64,000 bases of DNA from Symsagittifera roscoffensis (taxonomy: Eukaryota > Xenacoelomorpha > Acoela > Convolutidae). Location of the stretch: the NCBI RefSeq assembly GCF_963678635.1, contig NC_087063.1, forward strand, positions 22,698,701 through 22,762,700, given 5' to 3'. Numbering within the stretch: position 1 is the first letter of the stretch; the number at the start of each line of letters is the position of its first letter. A program made the position numbers and the translations under genes. Shown here piece by piece: positions 1 through 10,296 of this stretch. The notes under the pieces are model-generated. The model saw only the letters and a list, made by a program, of their open reading frames with translations. It made no database searches and had not been told where the DNA came from.

Positions 1-1810
1 TGCAGATTTTCTGATGGTCTATCTGCACCACTTCATTGAATTCCGAACTCTCGACAGACTTGAGGGGAAACTTCATCTTCCTTGGGTCTTTTACTTGAAG
101 GCACGCTAGGCAGGCATTCACCCACCTCTCGCAAGCTTTTCTCATTCCCGGCCAGTCAAACCTGTGAAGTATCCTTTGTTGTACTTTATCTATCCCCTGA
201 TGGCCCATCTGGTCGTGTGATCTGAAAAGCACTTCCGTTTGGTACAGTTGTGGTAGTATGATGAGGTTGTGTTTGTGTAATATTTTTTCCTCATCTCTTC
301 TCTTGCACGCTACCACCCCTTCAGCTGTGTGATAAAGTAAATCTCTCTTTTCTTTGTAGAACTGGCTCAAGATCTTGTAGCTGTCTTCCTCAAGTTCCCC
401 CTTCTCCTTGACTCCCGAATGGATCCATTTGGAGAGGTTACTTGTCATTTTGTCATTCCTCTGGGCCCTTATTAGGTCAGACAGCCTGTATCTCGCCTTA
501 ACGTGCTCCTTTAGCGCCATGATCTGTCCATTCATTTCACCAGGGTTGTGGATGTCATCGCTCAGCTTCACACATATCATCCTTTTCACGATTTTCATGT
601 CGTCTTCTGGTACCAGATTCGTTCTGACGTTTGAGTTGCACGATAGTTCCCTTAGTGGTTTTCTTGAAACCGCTATTTTCTCGAGCTCTTCACCACCTCG
701 TACCTCTTGTATTTCCAGATTGTACGTCCCTGAAGATGGATCCGTCTGTAATTCCCTGTCGTGCTGTCTTATCTTCTCTTCCGCCAGTATCATGCATAGA
801 CTGTCTTGGTCTTCGCTGCTCTCATCCGAGTCTTCATCCCATTCTTCACGCTCCCCGGACAATTTCCCTTCTCCGGTTTCGTCTTTTTCCATGAATCTGG
901 ACCACTCCCCGGACTCTTGATCTAGTCCCAGGTGTTCAACTTCTTCTCTGAATGTTACTTTCTTATCCTTGACTTTTGTCTGTTCCAGAATTTTTTCGGG
1001 GATTTTTTCAACTAGTGATCGCACAACTTCCCTGCTATCAGTGATGCTTCCTTTTGAGACGTCAGTATTGTTCACTGTTTCTTCTCTCCGAAGTATGGTT
1101 AGTTCCGGTGCCTCCTGACCTTTCCCTTGGATCACGGGCTTGTCATCTGATAGTTTCTCAAGCAACCTCATTAAGTCTTCATCTATTCGGACCGTTCCCT
1201 CCTCTACCTGGATGAGATCATAACCTTTTGCCTTAAGTGTTTCCCTCACGATCTTGGACTTGAGCATTATTCCTATCGGAATTCCTCTGCTTTTCTTCAA
1301 GATGGTCTTTTCAAGAGGCTCTATCGGCAATTCGGGATGATCTTCAATCGGTTTGCCTGATTTGTCCAGCCATCTCGTGAGTGGAAGACTGTCGTACGTT
1401 TCTTTGTCCATAAAGGAGAAGCCGTCCTTGATCTCAGGTCTGTCCGCCTCTCTTTGTTCCTGCCTCTCGTAGAACTCCGTCTTCTTACTCAAGCTGTCAG
1501 CATTTTGATGTTTATCTCGTGTTCTGTGCTCAATTATCATGTTGTATCCATCCAAGCGAACTATCCACCTCCCAATATAGCTCTGGTCCATTGAGTACGT
1601 TTTCAGCCAGCTTAGTGCTCGGTTGTCGACTCGCAGCTTGAAGGGCTCACTGCCTAGGTATGCTCTGTATTTTTCGACAAAGGTGACCACCGCGAACATC
1701 TCTGCTTTCGGTGCTCCGTACTTCATTTCTGTGTCACTTAGGACCTTGCTCCCGTATGCTATTGGTCTCAAGACTGTCTTCCCATTCCATTCTTGTTCTT
1801 GATGGAGAAT
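1..1810 (-). pseudogene. pol: Element 1 pol, part after the frameshift: RNase H end and integrase N-terminus (partial)
   Basis: This frame is open from about 1,810 to the window start and continues pol after a deletion has thrown the main frame out. It begins at residues ILHQEQEW, runs through the RNase H C-terminus (VDNRALSWLKTYS, HRTRDKHQNADSLSKK), then an acidic linker with SGE motifs near 850-915. It then reaches the integrase zinc finger: HDQMGH, then CLACLQ, a complete HHCC set. The last residues are the first catalytic Asp region (QIDHQKIC). The other two catalytic acidic residues lie outside the window. It has no start of its own and would be made only as part of the gag-pol polyprotein. 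Confidence 0.85.
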
Positions 1811-4800
1811 CTAGCACGTACATCCCCTTCTCTGTCGGCATACCCAGTACTGGTGCCTCACATAGCTCTTTCTTTATCCTCTGGAATGACTCTTCTGCCG
1901 CGTTGTTCCACGTGAACTTCTTGCCCTTATGTCTCATTAATTGTTGCATCGGGTATACTTTGTCCGCATATCCCTTGATGAATTCTCTATAATAGTTGGC
2001 GAAACCCAGGAAGCTCATCAGCTGGTGTTCCGTCTTCGGTGATTTCCAGGTTAGGACTGCTTCCACGGCGTCTGGGTCAGGTCTGATACCGTGTTTATCT
2101 ACCATCCTGCCCAAGTATTTGATCGAGTCCTTGAGTATCTCGCACTTTGATGGTTTACACTTCAGCCCCGATCTTTTCATGCACGCGAACACCTCGTCAA
2201 GCCTCTCGATGTGGTCTTCTAGTGTTGGCGTTGCTATTACCACGTCGTCCACGTAGCACATTACCAGGTTGCCGTACTTCTTCGTCACGCCTATCAACGC
2301 ATGTGCCATCAGCCGCTGAAACGTGGCTGTTGCATTGCAGAGTCCAAACGGCATCCGTTTCCATTGAAACAGACCCAACTCACAGGCGAACCCTGTCTTG
2401 TCCCTGTCTTGCTTCCTTAATGGTACTTGCCAAAAGGCCAAGCCTAAATCAAGAGTCGTAAAAAATTTCGCATCACCTAACTTCGAGAGGCTCTCATCAA
2501 TTCTAGGTATGGGATAGGCATCCTTCACCGTGACGGAGTTCAGGTATCGAAAGTCACAACAAAACCTTAACTGGTCGCCTTTCTTTTTGGCCATCACTAC
2601 TCCACACGCCCACGGTGACTTGGATGGTTCTATCATGTCATACTCTAGTAACGTTTCGATTTCTTTTCTACAAGCGTCCGATTTGTGTGGGGTCATGCGC
2701 CTCGCCCCCTCCCTGTGTGGCACCGCGTTTTCCTCAAGTTCTATTTCATGTTCAACAAAATTACAACACCCGATATCCGCCTTATGCCTTGAAAAAACCT
2801 CCTCGTTCCGCTCTAGTACGTCCTTGATAGCTTCGAGCTGTTCATCTTTCAGTTTGCCCCTTAAATGTTCAATCTCCGGCAGAACCGGTTTATCAGTTTG
2901 CATTTCATCTAGTGTGGGTCGCTCTGGAAAGTTCGAACAGCTCGAAAGCCCATCGTCCGTTTCTGACTTAAGTGATTTGATAAGACTTGAAGAATCTTTT
3001 ATTCTCTGCAATCGTCTCAAGATACAAATTTTGTCCCTGTGATTAGGACAATCAACAACTTCATTTTGTTTTGAGTTTTCAATTGTTTCGTATCGAGTTT
3101 TAACTGGTAAAGCATATCCCAGCTTCCTCCCTCTCTGTATCGTGATCGGTATATCAAGGGTATTCAACAAGACACTGACGCAGAGGCCGCTCTTCGTTAT
3201 CGAAAATGATCTTCCTAAAACAGCAGCGCTTTGACTATTGGGATTTGGAACTATACACACTTGCTTGTTGTCACTTAGTTCATTATAATTTTTCATCCTC
3301 AAGCTTACGATTGCCGCTTCATTAGCTTTTAACCTCACTCTCCTACTCAAGAATACCGGTGCTTTGTTTTCATTCGCCATTATTAAATTTACCGGTTTGA
3401 TTGCGTACCTCCTATCCGGGTTCCGTATCCTGAACATTGCATTATTTAGATCAATCGTTACGTCGAAATTCCTGATGAAGTCTCTGCCCAAAATGAATTG
3501 GTCAGATTCATCTAGGTTTTCTACCACGATGAAGCTCATCCACAGGTTACGTTCCCCCAAATTGAGGGCTATTATCGGCGTCCTGCCCAGCACCCGTAGG
3601 GCCCCTTTGTTTGCAGCTGACAGCCGTATTCTCGAGTCTATCAAGTCACCTTTATCAAAGCCCATTTTTTCCCATGTTTCGATAGGTATGACGCTCAAGA
3701 CTGCTCCCGTGTCAAGTAATCTACGCAACTGAGTCTTTTTGCCATTTATGTCTAGCACGTGCCCTGTCACGTCTGCTTCCGTCCCGATGTGCATTGCATC
3801 TTCTTCAAGCATGGCACAATGTCCGATCGATCTTACTTTCAACTCTTCTTTCCCTACATAGATTTGTCCAATTAGGTCTTCGTCGCATGTTATCATCGTC
3901 TTGGTATAGATGTTGATTCCATCTATATTTAGCATGACCTCGTGTGGACCATAAGCTTCAGTGTACCTATTATCAACACGTACCGATTTGCTGCCCCCTC
4001 TCGTGAGTAGTGCCCTGAGCGCTCTAGAATTCGTTTGTGGACTTATTCCACTCAAGTAGTCTGCATACACGTCAATGTGCATTATCGTCTGGTCGCTCGG
4101 CTCGCTCAAGTTTCTGGTTACCTCGTGTCCGCCCACTGTGATTATCGACATTATTCTTGCTCCGATTTTCGATATTCCAAAAGGTTTACCTGTCACCATT
4201 TTCACGGTGTTACAATTCCCGGTCTTCATTGAGCCCGTTCTAGCCTCTGGTATTGAGTTCGATCCGGTTAATGCTCCGTTAAAATTCTGTCTTTCGATCT
4301 CCAACTTTAGTCGTTGCTCTATTTCTTTCGCAGCCAGATCTTGTTTCACTTTGGCAATTGCTTCCGTCGCCGCTTTCTCATAATTTATCTCTAGAGAGCT
4401 TCCGGCCGCGGACTCTAACGCACCACTAACATGTGTAACAGCTTTCACTGTCTTCGTCGGCAATTCGGTGTTTGGTGCCCCCAAGTTCCTAGATTCAAAC
4501 TCGTTTTGCCTGTTCCGCTGATTCTGCACCGCCGCTAATGCCAACTTATGTTTGGGGTGATTCTGGTCCTTGACCGCTTCCCAGAACAAGGGACAATCCA
4601 TTCTGAAGTGCCCCTCCTGGTTACAGAAGAAGCATCTGGCGCCTATCTTGATGATCAAGCCATTATAGTACTCGTGTTCCTCCATCTGGCTCATATCCTC
4701 TTCATCCGGTGCATAACCTAGGCTCTTCATGCCTTGTTTGTACGTTGTGCAGTCAGCCACATGATGATCCGCTGACCCGCAGTTCGCGCATGATCTGCGC

Positions 4801-6680
4801 TTGTCCATATCATCTCTAGGTTTGTACCATGATGACCTCTGGGGTTGGCTTCCCCCTTGCGTGTTCCTGTTTTCGGAATATGAGTACTTCTTAGGTTTCA
4901 TCAGCATGTATTCTCTTGATTTCTGTCTCATTTCTTCTGGGGTGGGTGCGCTGTCCTTCGACAATGTGTAGTATGTTGCTAACATTGTCCTTAAGTCATC
5001 ACTTTTCACCCCATCGATGAACTTCGAGGCAATGCTAAAGTTCCGTCTATTTGTCGACTCCTCTGGGTCACTCCTCCTTCTCAAGCTCTCGAGGTCATCT
5101 AGGAACCGATCTATTGACTCGTCGTCCCTCTGCCTTCTCTTTTCAAATCGCATCATCGCTTGGTGACCCTTCATGCCTGACCCGAATCGATTCAGCAATA
5201 TCTCGAAGATCTTGTCCGCGGTGTCACGTTCTTCCTCCTTCTTTGCGACCACGCATTTTAATGCCGTTCCTTCCAAGTTGCTCAGTATGGCTGTACATGC
5301 TTGTCTTTCGTCACTCAAGTTGTCTTGTTCTAGATGTAATCTCATCACTTCCACCCAAGTGTCAATGCATCCATCGGAGTCGTCCTTGAATTCTTTTGGC
5401 TTCTTGAATGTCTTTCTTGATTTTCCCTCTCTCCTGTCGCTCGAGTCAGTGTTCCTCGTGGCGAAGGCCTCTAGAGTCCTGTTCATCATCTCCCAAGTGC
5501 TGGCCCATGTCATAGCATCCGGTCCTGTGTTGCTGTTAGCTGTTGAATCTCCCGGAGCAGTCGTTGTATTCGACGTTCCATTCTTCATTATTGTTTTCGC
5601 AGCTGTTGGTGCTATGCTTATCGCATCCCTGGTTAAGGGCAACGGTGTCGATTGCCGTTTGTTCCTTTGTGGTTCTACAAAGTCGACTCTGGTGCCTTGC
5701 GTACGATCCGCTGCCGGTCTTTCTTGTGGAGTAGAACCTCTTAAGATTGCATCCAACTTCGCCTGTATTGCACACGAACTCTCGGCTTGACTCTTGCTCA
5801 TTGTGTCCATTCTCCTTTCCAGGCTCCCTAATTGGCTGTTGACATCATCATATCGGTTCTTCAACTGTTGCATGTCTGTTTTGATGTTCTTTTCTCGTTC
5901 TTCATTGGTGGCTTCTACCTTATCTGACATTTCCTTGAGTCTCTCATCTGTTGCCTTAGCTAGGTTAAAATAACTGTCTAGATACTCGTGCTTGTTGTAT
6001 CTTATCTCCTTTTTTATCACCTCTCTGTCTTCTTCACTGTTCTTAAGTCTTTTGTCGATCTGATTTAATTTCGCCAACAAGTCGCCCAGCTCAATGGTAG
6101 TCTCTTCATGGTCAGCCGTGAGTTTCTCTTCGGCCGTAGCCTCTGCTTTAGCTTGTTCCTCATTCTGGCCGGTTTCTGTCGTTTTCGTGCTCACTGTACC
6201 AAATGTTCGTGCTCTTTCTGCTTTTGGTTCTTCAGTCACGTTTTCTTTCGTTTTTATTCCGAACATTAATCCCAATTTTTCCGTAAAAGATGTCCTCTTT
6301 ACTTGAGAGTCTTCTTTCACCGTTTCTTCGGTGTTGCCTATTGCATCTTCCGCGTCATCTATCGGTGAGAACTCTATGGGTTTCTGGTTCGGTTCCTCTG
6401 CATTGGGCTTTGGAGTTGACTCTGTCGCCATCTTCCTTGTTTCATCCACACTTTGATCGGGTGTCTCTAGATCAATCTCGATGGTGGGTTCTACTCGCTC
6501 CCCTTCCGTGCCCTCTTTCGCCCTGTTCTCCGCTGTACTCCTTGTGCTGACCATGTTAACTGAAAAGTTCGTCTTCGTTATCTTTGGGCCCGTTGATGTC
6601 GTTCCGCGCAGCGATGAATTATATTTCGTGTTTGATCCACTTGACCTTTTTTCGAGCACCGGTACCCTACTCCGCCTCAT
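1734..6680 (-). CDS. gag-pol: Element 1 gag-pol polyprotein (gag, zinc knuckles, protease, RT; truncated by a frameshift)
   Basis: A single 1,648-codon reading frame with an ATG at 6,680. Residues about 190-310 are charged and probably coiled coil. A gag core follows (about 420-620), then two CCHC knuckles (C631 CANCGSADHHVADC and C683 CFFCNQEGHFRMDC), which bind RNA in this family. An aspartic protease has its DTG at residue 990 (LLDTGAVLSV). RT has FCCDFRYLN, DLGLAFWQVPL, FGLCNATATFQ and the catalytic YVDD at about 1,476. Gag and pol are in one frame here, so no programmed shift is needed. True homology ends at VLD near base 1,811. The intact element 2 sequence continues TDASVVAISG, but about 32 bases are missing here. 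This removes the RNase H catalytic Asp region and turns the last 26 or so residues into nonsense. Confidence 0.9.
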   Translation of the reverse strand: MRRSRVPVLEKRSSGSNTKYNSSLRGTTSTGPKITKTNFSVNMVSTRSTAENRAKEGTEGERVEPTIEIDLETPDQSVDETRKMATESTPKPNAEEPNQKPIEFSPIDDAEDAIGNTEETVKEDSQVKRTSFTEKLGLMFGIKTKENVTEEPKAERARTFGTVSTKTTETGQNEEQAKAEATAEEKLTADHEETTIELGDLLAKLNQIDKRLKNSEEDREVIKKEIRYNKHEYLDSYFNLAKATDERLKEMSDKVEATNEEREKNIKTDMQQLKNRYDDVNSQLGSLERRMDTMSKSQAESSCAIQAKLDAILRGSTPQERPAADRTQGTRVDFVEPQRNKRQSTPLPLTRDAISIAPTAAKTIMKNGTSNTTTAPGDSTANSNTGPDAMTWASTWEMMNRTLEAFATRNTDSSDRREGKSRKTFKKPKEFKDDSDGCIDTWVEVMRLHLEQDNLSDERQACTAILSNLEGTALKCVVAKKEEERDTADKIFEILLNRFGSGMKGHQAMMRFEKRRQRDDESIDRFLDDLESLRRRSDPEESTNRRNFSIASKFIDGVKSDDLRTMLATYYTLSKDSAPTPEEMRQKSREYMLMKPKKYSYSENRNTQGGSQPQRSSWYKPRDDMDKRRSCANCGSADHHVADCTTYKQGMKSLGYAPDEEDMSQMEEHEYYNGLIIKIGARCFFCNQEGHFRMDCPLFWEAVKDQNHPKHKLALAAVQNQRNRQNEFESRNLGAPNTELPTKTVKAVTHVSGALESAAGSSLEINYEKAATEAIAKVKQDLAAKEIEQRLKLEIERQNFNGALTGSNSIPEARTGSMKTGNCNTVKMVTGKPFGISKIGARIMSIITVGGHEVTRNLSEPSDQTIMHIDVYADYLSGISPQTNSRALRALLTRGGSKSVRVDNRYTEAYGPHEVMLNIDGINIYTKTMITCDEDLIGQIYVGKEELKVRSIGHCAMLEEDAMHIGTEADVTGHVLDINGKKTQLRRLLDTGAVLSVIPIETWEKMGFDKGDLIDSRIRLSAANKGALRVLGRTPIIALNLGERNLWMSFIVVENLDESDQFILGRDFIRNFDVTIDLNNAMFRIRNPDRRYAIKPVNLIMANENKAPVFLSRRVRLKANEAAIVSLRMKNYNELSDNKQVCIVPNPNSQSAAVLGRSFSITKSGLCVSVLLNTLDIPITIQRGRKLGYALPVKTRYETIENSKQNEVVDCPNHRDKICILRRLQRIKDSSSLIKSLKSETDDGLSSCSNFPERPTLDEMQTDKPVLPEIEHLRGKLKDEQLEAIKDVLERNEEVFSRHKADIGCCNFVEHEIELEENAVPHREGARRMTPHKSDACRKEIETLLEYDMIEPSKSPWACGVVMAKKKGDQLRFCCDFRYLNSVTVKDAYPIPRIDESLSKLGDAKFFTTLDLGLAFWQVPLRKQDRDKTGFACELGLFQWKRMPFGLCNATATFQRLMAHALIGVTKKYGNLVMCYVDDVVIATPTLEDHIERLDEVFACMKRSGLKCKPSKCEILKDSIKYLGRMVDKHGIRPDPDAVEAVLTWKSPKTEHQLMSFLGFANYYREFIKGYADKVYPMQQLMRHKGKKFTWNNAAEESFQRIKKELCEAPVLGMPTEKGMYVLDSPSRTRMEWEDSLETNSIREQGPK

Positions 6681-6967
6681 TATTTCTATTTACAACTGCT
6701 TCTATTTACAATTTTATTATATACACGATTCTATTCTAAGGGTAAAAAAAATATTTTTTGTGGTAACAAATTCTGTACAACGTGTTAAAAACCTTATCCA
6801 ATTCTCTTTCTAAAACCTCCGAAAAATTTTCCTTAATTTGGTCTTAACCCTACCTATTTCGATTTGTCTTATTCTGTCTTAAAACGCACTTGTTGTAATT
6901 TGACTTCAATTTCTATACCGTCCCAAGACTATTCGTCACTATCACAGTACTCTCCGTTAGTGTCCTA

Positions 6968-7710
6968 AGACCCTTGTACCAAGACCACTGTTCCAAGACT
7001 ACTGTCCCAAGACTAGTGTCCCAAGACTACTGTCCCAAGACCAGTGTCCCAAGGCTAGTGTCCCAAGACTACTGTCCCAAGGCTAGTGTCCCAAGGCTAG
7101 TGTCCCAAGACTACTGTCCCAAGGGTAGTGTCCCAAGACCAGTGTCCCAAGACTACTGTCCCAAGACTAGTGTCCCAAGGCTAGTGTCCCAAGACTACTG
7201 TCCCAAGACTAGTGTCCCAAGACCAGTGTCCCAAGGCTGGTGTCCCAAGACTAGTGTCCCAAGACTAGTGTCCCAAGGGTAGTGTCCCAAGACCAGTGTC
7301 CCAAGGCTGGTGTCCCAAGACTAGTGTCCCAAGACTAGTGTCCCAAGACCACTGTCCCAAGACTGTCCCAAGACCACTGTCCCAAGACCCTGTCCCAAGA
7401 CCACTGTCCCAAGACCCCTGTCCCAAGACCCTGTCCCAAGACCACTGTCCCAAGACCCTGTCCCAAGACCCTGTCCCAAGACCCTGTCCCAAGACCACTG
7501 TCCCAAGACCACTGTCCCAAGACCCTGTCCCAAGACCACTGTCCCAAGACCCTGTCCCAAGACCCTGTCCCAAGACCACTGTCCCAAGACCACTGTCCCA
7601 AGACCCTGTCCCAAGACCACTGTCCCAAGACCCTGTCCCAAGACCACTGTCCCAAGACCCTGTCCCAAGACCACTATCCCAAGACTGCTCTGTCCCAAGA
7701 CTTCTTCGGT
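6968..7710. repeat. Minisatellite, 13-15 bp unit, in the leader of element 1
   Basis: About 50 head-to-tail units of the form CCCAAGACYASTGT run with variants for about 740 bases. The left part (to about 7,340) favours CTACTGT, CTAGTGT and GGCTAGTGT forms. The right part favours the shorter CCCAAGACCCTGT and the CCCAAGACCACTGT forms, so two variant blocks expanded separately. Long repetitive reading frames on both strands here (TVPRPLSQD-like and LGQWSWD-like) are by-products of the repeat. Confidence 0.95.
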
Positions 7711-8547
7711 CTTGTCCCAATACTCGTCACGGAGTGTCTTCCTCGTTGTAGGGTCTTCTTGAACCACCGTACCTTGTACCACCACTCAAGCTCTAGTAAA
7801 ATTTTCCCAAAAACCCTCTCTTAAAAGCCAAATGCTGACCCCCCTCTTCTTTTTGGTTGTTTCTATTTCAATGTAGGTGCGCAGGTATCTTGTGATCACC
7901 TGTTCGTATAAAACCAAACACAAATCCTCAATAAAATGCAACAAAAAAAATTTTAAGTAAGAAAAATAATAAAAACAGAAAAATGAGCCCACCTAAAATT
8001 TAAAGGTGACCAATGTCTACCTTTCGTCTAAAAAAAAATGTCTGGTACCTAATTGCCACGCGTTTTCCTCCCCCCACTAGTGATCTTATGGGGTATCACA
8101 AAAGCTGTCTATATCCGGTCCCCCCTACCAAACCAACCAGCGTACCAGCCTTAACTCGAGTTGGATTTTGGATCTCCACCTAATATTACCAACGCGTGTT
8201 AATTTCTAATGTAACTAAGTCAACGATGTCGACTAATTAGTTACTCTAATTTCCCCCTTTTTGCAATTTACAACCGCCAACCTCTAGCCTAACCAGTCCC
8301 CCTTCTAACCTCCCCCCTTTCTAGCCCCCCTTCTTAAGCCTAAAAATTACTTTAAGCGCCGGGTGCTAAACTTCTCAAGAGAAAACCGTAGACCTGTTTC
8401 CAGGCCTGCTCAAGTAAAAACGTTCCTCAAAACTGGGGGATTTCGCTTATCCAATTTTACACTTATCTCCTATAATGTAATGTGGATTCTAACGATACCC
8501 GTTCTGCCCAACTCGAGAACTCGAGAATTGCCAAATCCTTCTTGGCT

Positions 8548-8748
8548 GCTTTCCCACTCGACTGGTCACCTGTTCCAGTCCAGTCTCCTATTGGTTCAGC
8601 CAAGTGTCCCTGAACCACTTTCCCACTCGGCTGGTCACCTCTTCCAGTCAAGTCTCCTATTGGTTCAGCTCAAGTGTCCCTGAACCACTTTCCCACTCGG
8701 CTGGTCACCTCTTCCAGTCAAGTCTCCTATTGGTCCAGCTAAGTTCCA
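8548..8748. repeat. Three tandem repeats of about 70 bp
   Basis: Units begin at about 8,548, 8,617 and 8,687, each starting CTTTCCCACTCG and running through CTGGTCACCT, TCCAGTC, TCTCCTATTGGT and GTCCCTGAACC. The second and third are closer to each other than to the first; the third is truncated. It lies in the untranslated leader of element 1. No function is evident. Confidence 0.9.
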
Positions 8749-9205
8749 AGCTATCTGAAAACCCTTGACAACGCCCCACTTCGGGCACTTTATTCAGTTT
8801 ACTGGTTTAAATTGCTAGGTTGATCGAAACGATCGAACTTGTAAAACAGTATGGGTATACTATTTAATTAATATAAAGGTTTGATCCAACTAATCTGGTG
8901 TCAAAGTCACTGTCTTTTTTCGTTTTATGGTTTTTGTTCCTTTTTCTAATCTTTTTTGGTTTTTGTTTTGCTTTTTGTCTTTTTGCTCGTGTTTTTGTCC
9001 CCCTAGTTGCCCCCCTTTACTCGGTTAGCTAAGCCTCGTTCGGAGAGCGTACCAGGAAATTTTCTCGAGTTTTCTTAAAAAGCTATCACGGTACAACCGG
9101 AAGGTTTGCACGTTCCTGTCGAACCGTACCGCCGGTACTCTAGAATGGGCATTCAGCCCGAAGCTGTCTCAAGTGGGTTCGACTCCGTAGTCTTGATGTC
9201 GTAAA

Positions 9206-9220
9206 CACCCAGGAGCGCCA
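9206..9220 (-). promoter_or_regulatory. Primer-binding site of element 1
   Basis: On the minus strand the sequence is TGGCGCTCCTGGGTG. It starts with TGG, as expected for pairing with a tRNA 3' CCA end, and sits 11 bases inside the LTR. The same 15 bases occur at the equivalent place in element 2. The implied primer tRNA has discriminator G before CCA (as Ser tRNAs do), but I cannot name it. Confidence 0.8.
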
Positions 9221-9708
9221 TAAAAACACTATGTAACATTCGTCTACTACAGTCACACATGAGGCTTAAGAAAAATAGGCCCTATAACCACTGGCTCAAG
9301 GGTCAGGGACACTATCTCTTGTGTTTTCCCACCTCAAGAACGGTCGGAGCCAGTTCGGTTCGCTTGTGACATGAGACTACGACCCGTTACAGCTTAAAGG
9401 CTACTACTAAAATATCCCCCCACTCTAGAATTAAGAACGTCCCCATACTTAGGTCTCTAGATACCCAAAATACATGAACGCCGTTAAAAACCGGGTTGGA
9501 ACAATCCGTTAGGTTACTTTTTATTAGACAGTGTAACTTTGATCCATTTCAGATGGATCAACCTAAAACTCGCCTTACCTCAACATAACAATCACAAAAC
9601 ACACTCTAGAAATTAAATTCGTACTCACATATCAGCGCTCTCAAGAGTTGGGAAAATAATCCAGCCAGTAACTAACTCAAGAAATAAATAACTAAAAGAA
9701 GTTCAATG

Positions 9709-9715
9709 TTTTATA
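9709..9715 (-). promoter_or_regulatory. Candidate TATA box in the LTR of element 1
   Basis: The minus strand reads TATAAAA within the LTR, about 480 bases before the LTR/PBS boundary. Transcription starting 25-30 bases downstream would leave an R-U5 of about 450 bases. Position and sequence fit, but AT-rich DNA yields such matches often. Confidence 0.4.
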
Positions 9716-10112
9716 GTTTGGACAACAAGGATAAGTTTATGCTCTAGAATTTGAGTTCTCTTGGACCGTTGGGACACTCTAGTTGTCCGCCTTTCCGCCG
9801 AAGGTTCACTCTGGTCCAGCTTTAATAATCGCTCTCTCGGGGATACTCTGTCTTCTATTTTAAGTAGGACAGCTCTACTCTCGTTCACTATGATGGAAAT
9901 TGCGAATAGCAATTTCCCACTCGTTTTTATCTGACTACTTTCCCGCAATTGTTCTAAAATTGTTCTGATTTCTTTTTCTGATTTTCAGTTATCGCGAGAA
10001 AATCGTGCATGACATGTTCCATTCGAAATTTTGAAAGATTAAATTTCACTTCAAAATCAAGTATTTTCTGCTCTTCTCAAGGTCAAACTTCCAAATATGA
10101 CCGACTGGCACA

Positions 10113-10296
10113 TTCGTCAAAATGGCCGTCTTTTTTGTATTTCTGAGAAATATCCACAATTCAATCGAAACTTTAAAAATAAGAATTCTGGAATATTCCT
10201 ACCCTCCTTCGCAATACTTTTTCGTTAATAAGGCCTTTATTCGTTTTTTTCTCGTGTAGCCGGAAGGTTGCGCTGTGCCTATCTGGCAGAATGGCA
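10113..10296 (-). repeat. 184-bp copy of the start of the element 2 LTR
   Basis: Identical to 33,758-33,941 except for one base (TCTGGAAT here, TCTAGAAT there). The match begins at TTCGTCAAAATGG and ends at AGAATGGCA on the + strand; both edges are sharp. Beyond it the right flanks are unrelated (CATACTCC here, TAGGGCTAC there). Near identity over a terminal LTR segment is expected for the two LTRs of one recent insertion. Confidence 0.95.

Larger units (their letters stand above)
6681..9205 (-). other. Untranslated leader of element 1
   Basis: This stretch lies between the primer-binding site and the gag ATG. It contains no convincing coding sequence. It holds a 13-15 bp minisatellite (6,968-7,710), three 70-bp tandem repeats (8,548-8,748), T-rich tracts near 8,915-9,000, and otherwise unremarkable DNA. 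A leader this long is unusual for a gypsy element and parallels the 3 kb leader of element 2. Confidence 0.7.
1..10296 (-). mobile_element. Ty3/gypsy-type LTR retroelement 1, 5' part (3' end outside the window)
   Basis: Read on the minus strand, the order is LTR (10,296-9,232), primer-binding site (9,220-9,206), long untranslated leader (9,205-6,681), gag-pol (6,680 onward) and the window edge inside integrase. RT before RNase H before integrase is the Ty3/gypsy order. The proteins clearly resemble those of element 2 next door (same motif order and long shared stretches such as YVDDVVIATPTLEDHIE) but belong to a different subfamily. The outermost 184 bases of the LTR appear to come from element 2, so the boundary between the two elements is a hybrid. 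The copy is dead or damaged because of a deletion in RNase H. Confidence 0.85.
9232..10296 (-). repeat. Hybrid LTR between element 2 and element 1 (about 1,065 bp)
   Basis: On the + strand it runs TGTAACATTCG ... CAGAATGGCA, so in element orientation it starts TG and ends CA. The low-coordinate end abuts the primer-binding site of element 1, so it serves as that element's 5' LTR. The outer 184 bases (10,113-10,296) match 33,758-33,941 with one mismatch. The remaining part is only loosely similar to the element 2 LTR; examples are a GTTAAAAAC block near 9,483 and the ATCCATTTCAGATGGAT block near 9,542. I infer recombination between the 3' LTR of element 2 and the 5' LTR of element 1. The LTR ends are inferred from the PBS and the repeat edge. 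Confidence 0.75.

Noticed and set aside
408..6813. Many + strand frames opposite gag-pol
   Set aside because: Shadows of the minus-strand gag-pol; none has recognisable motifs.
6968..7710. Regular short repeats as a possible CRISPR array
   Set aside because: Units are contiguous without unique spacers, and the context is an animal retroelement.
6974..7785. Long repetitive reading frames on both strands (TVPRPLSQD-like and LGQWSWD-like proteins)
   Set aside because: They are produced by the 13-15 bp minisatellite, occur in several frames at once and lie in an untranslated leader.
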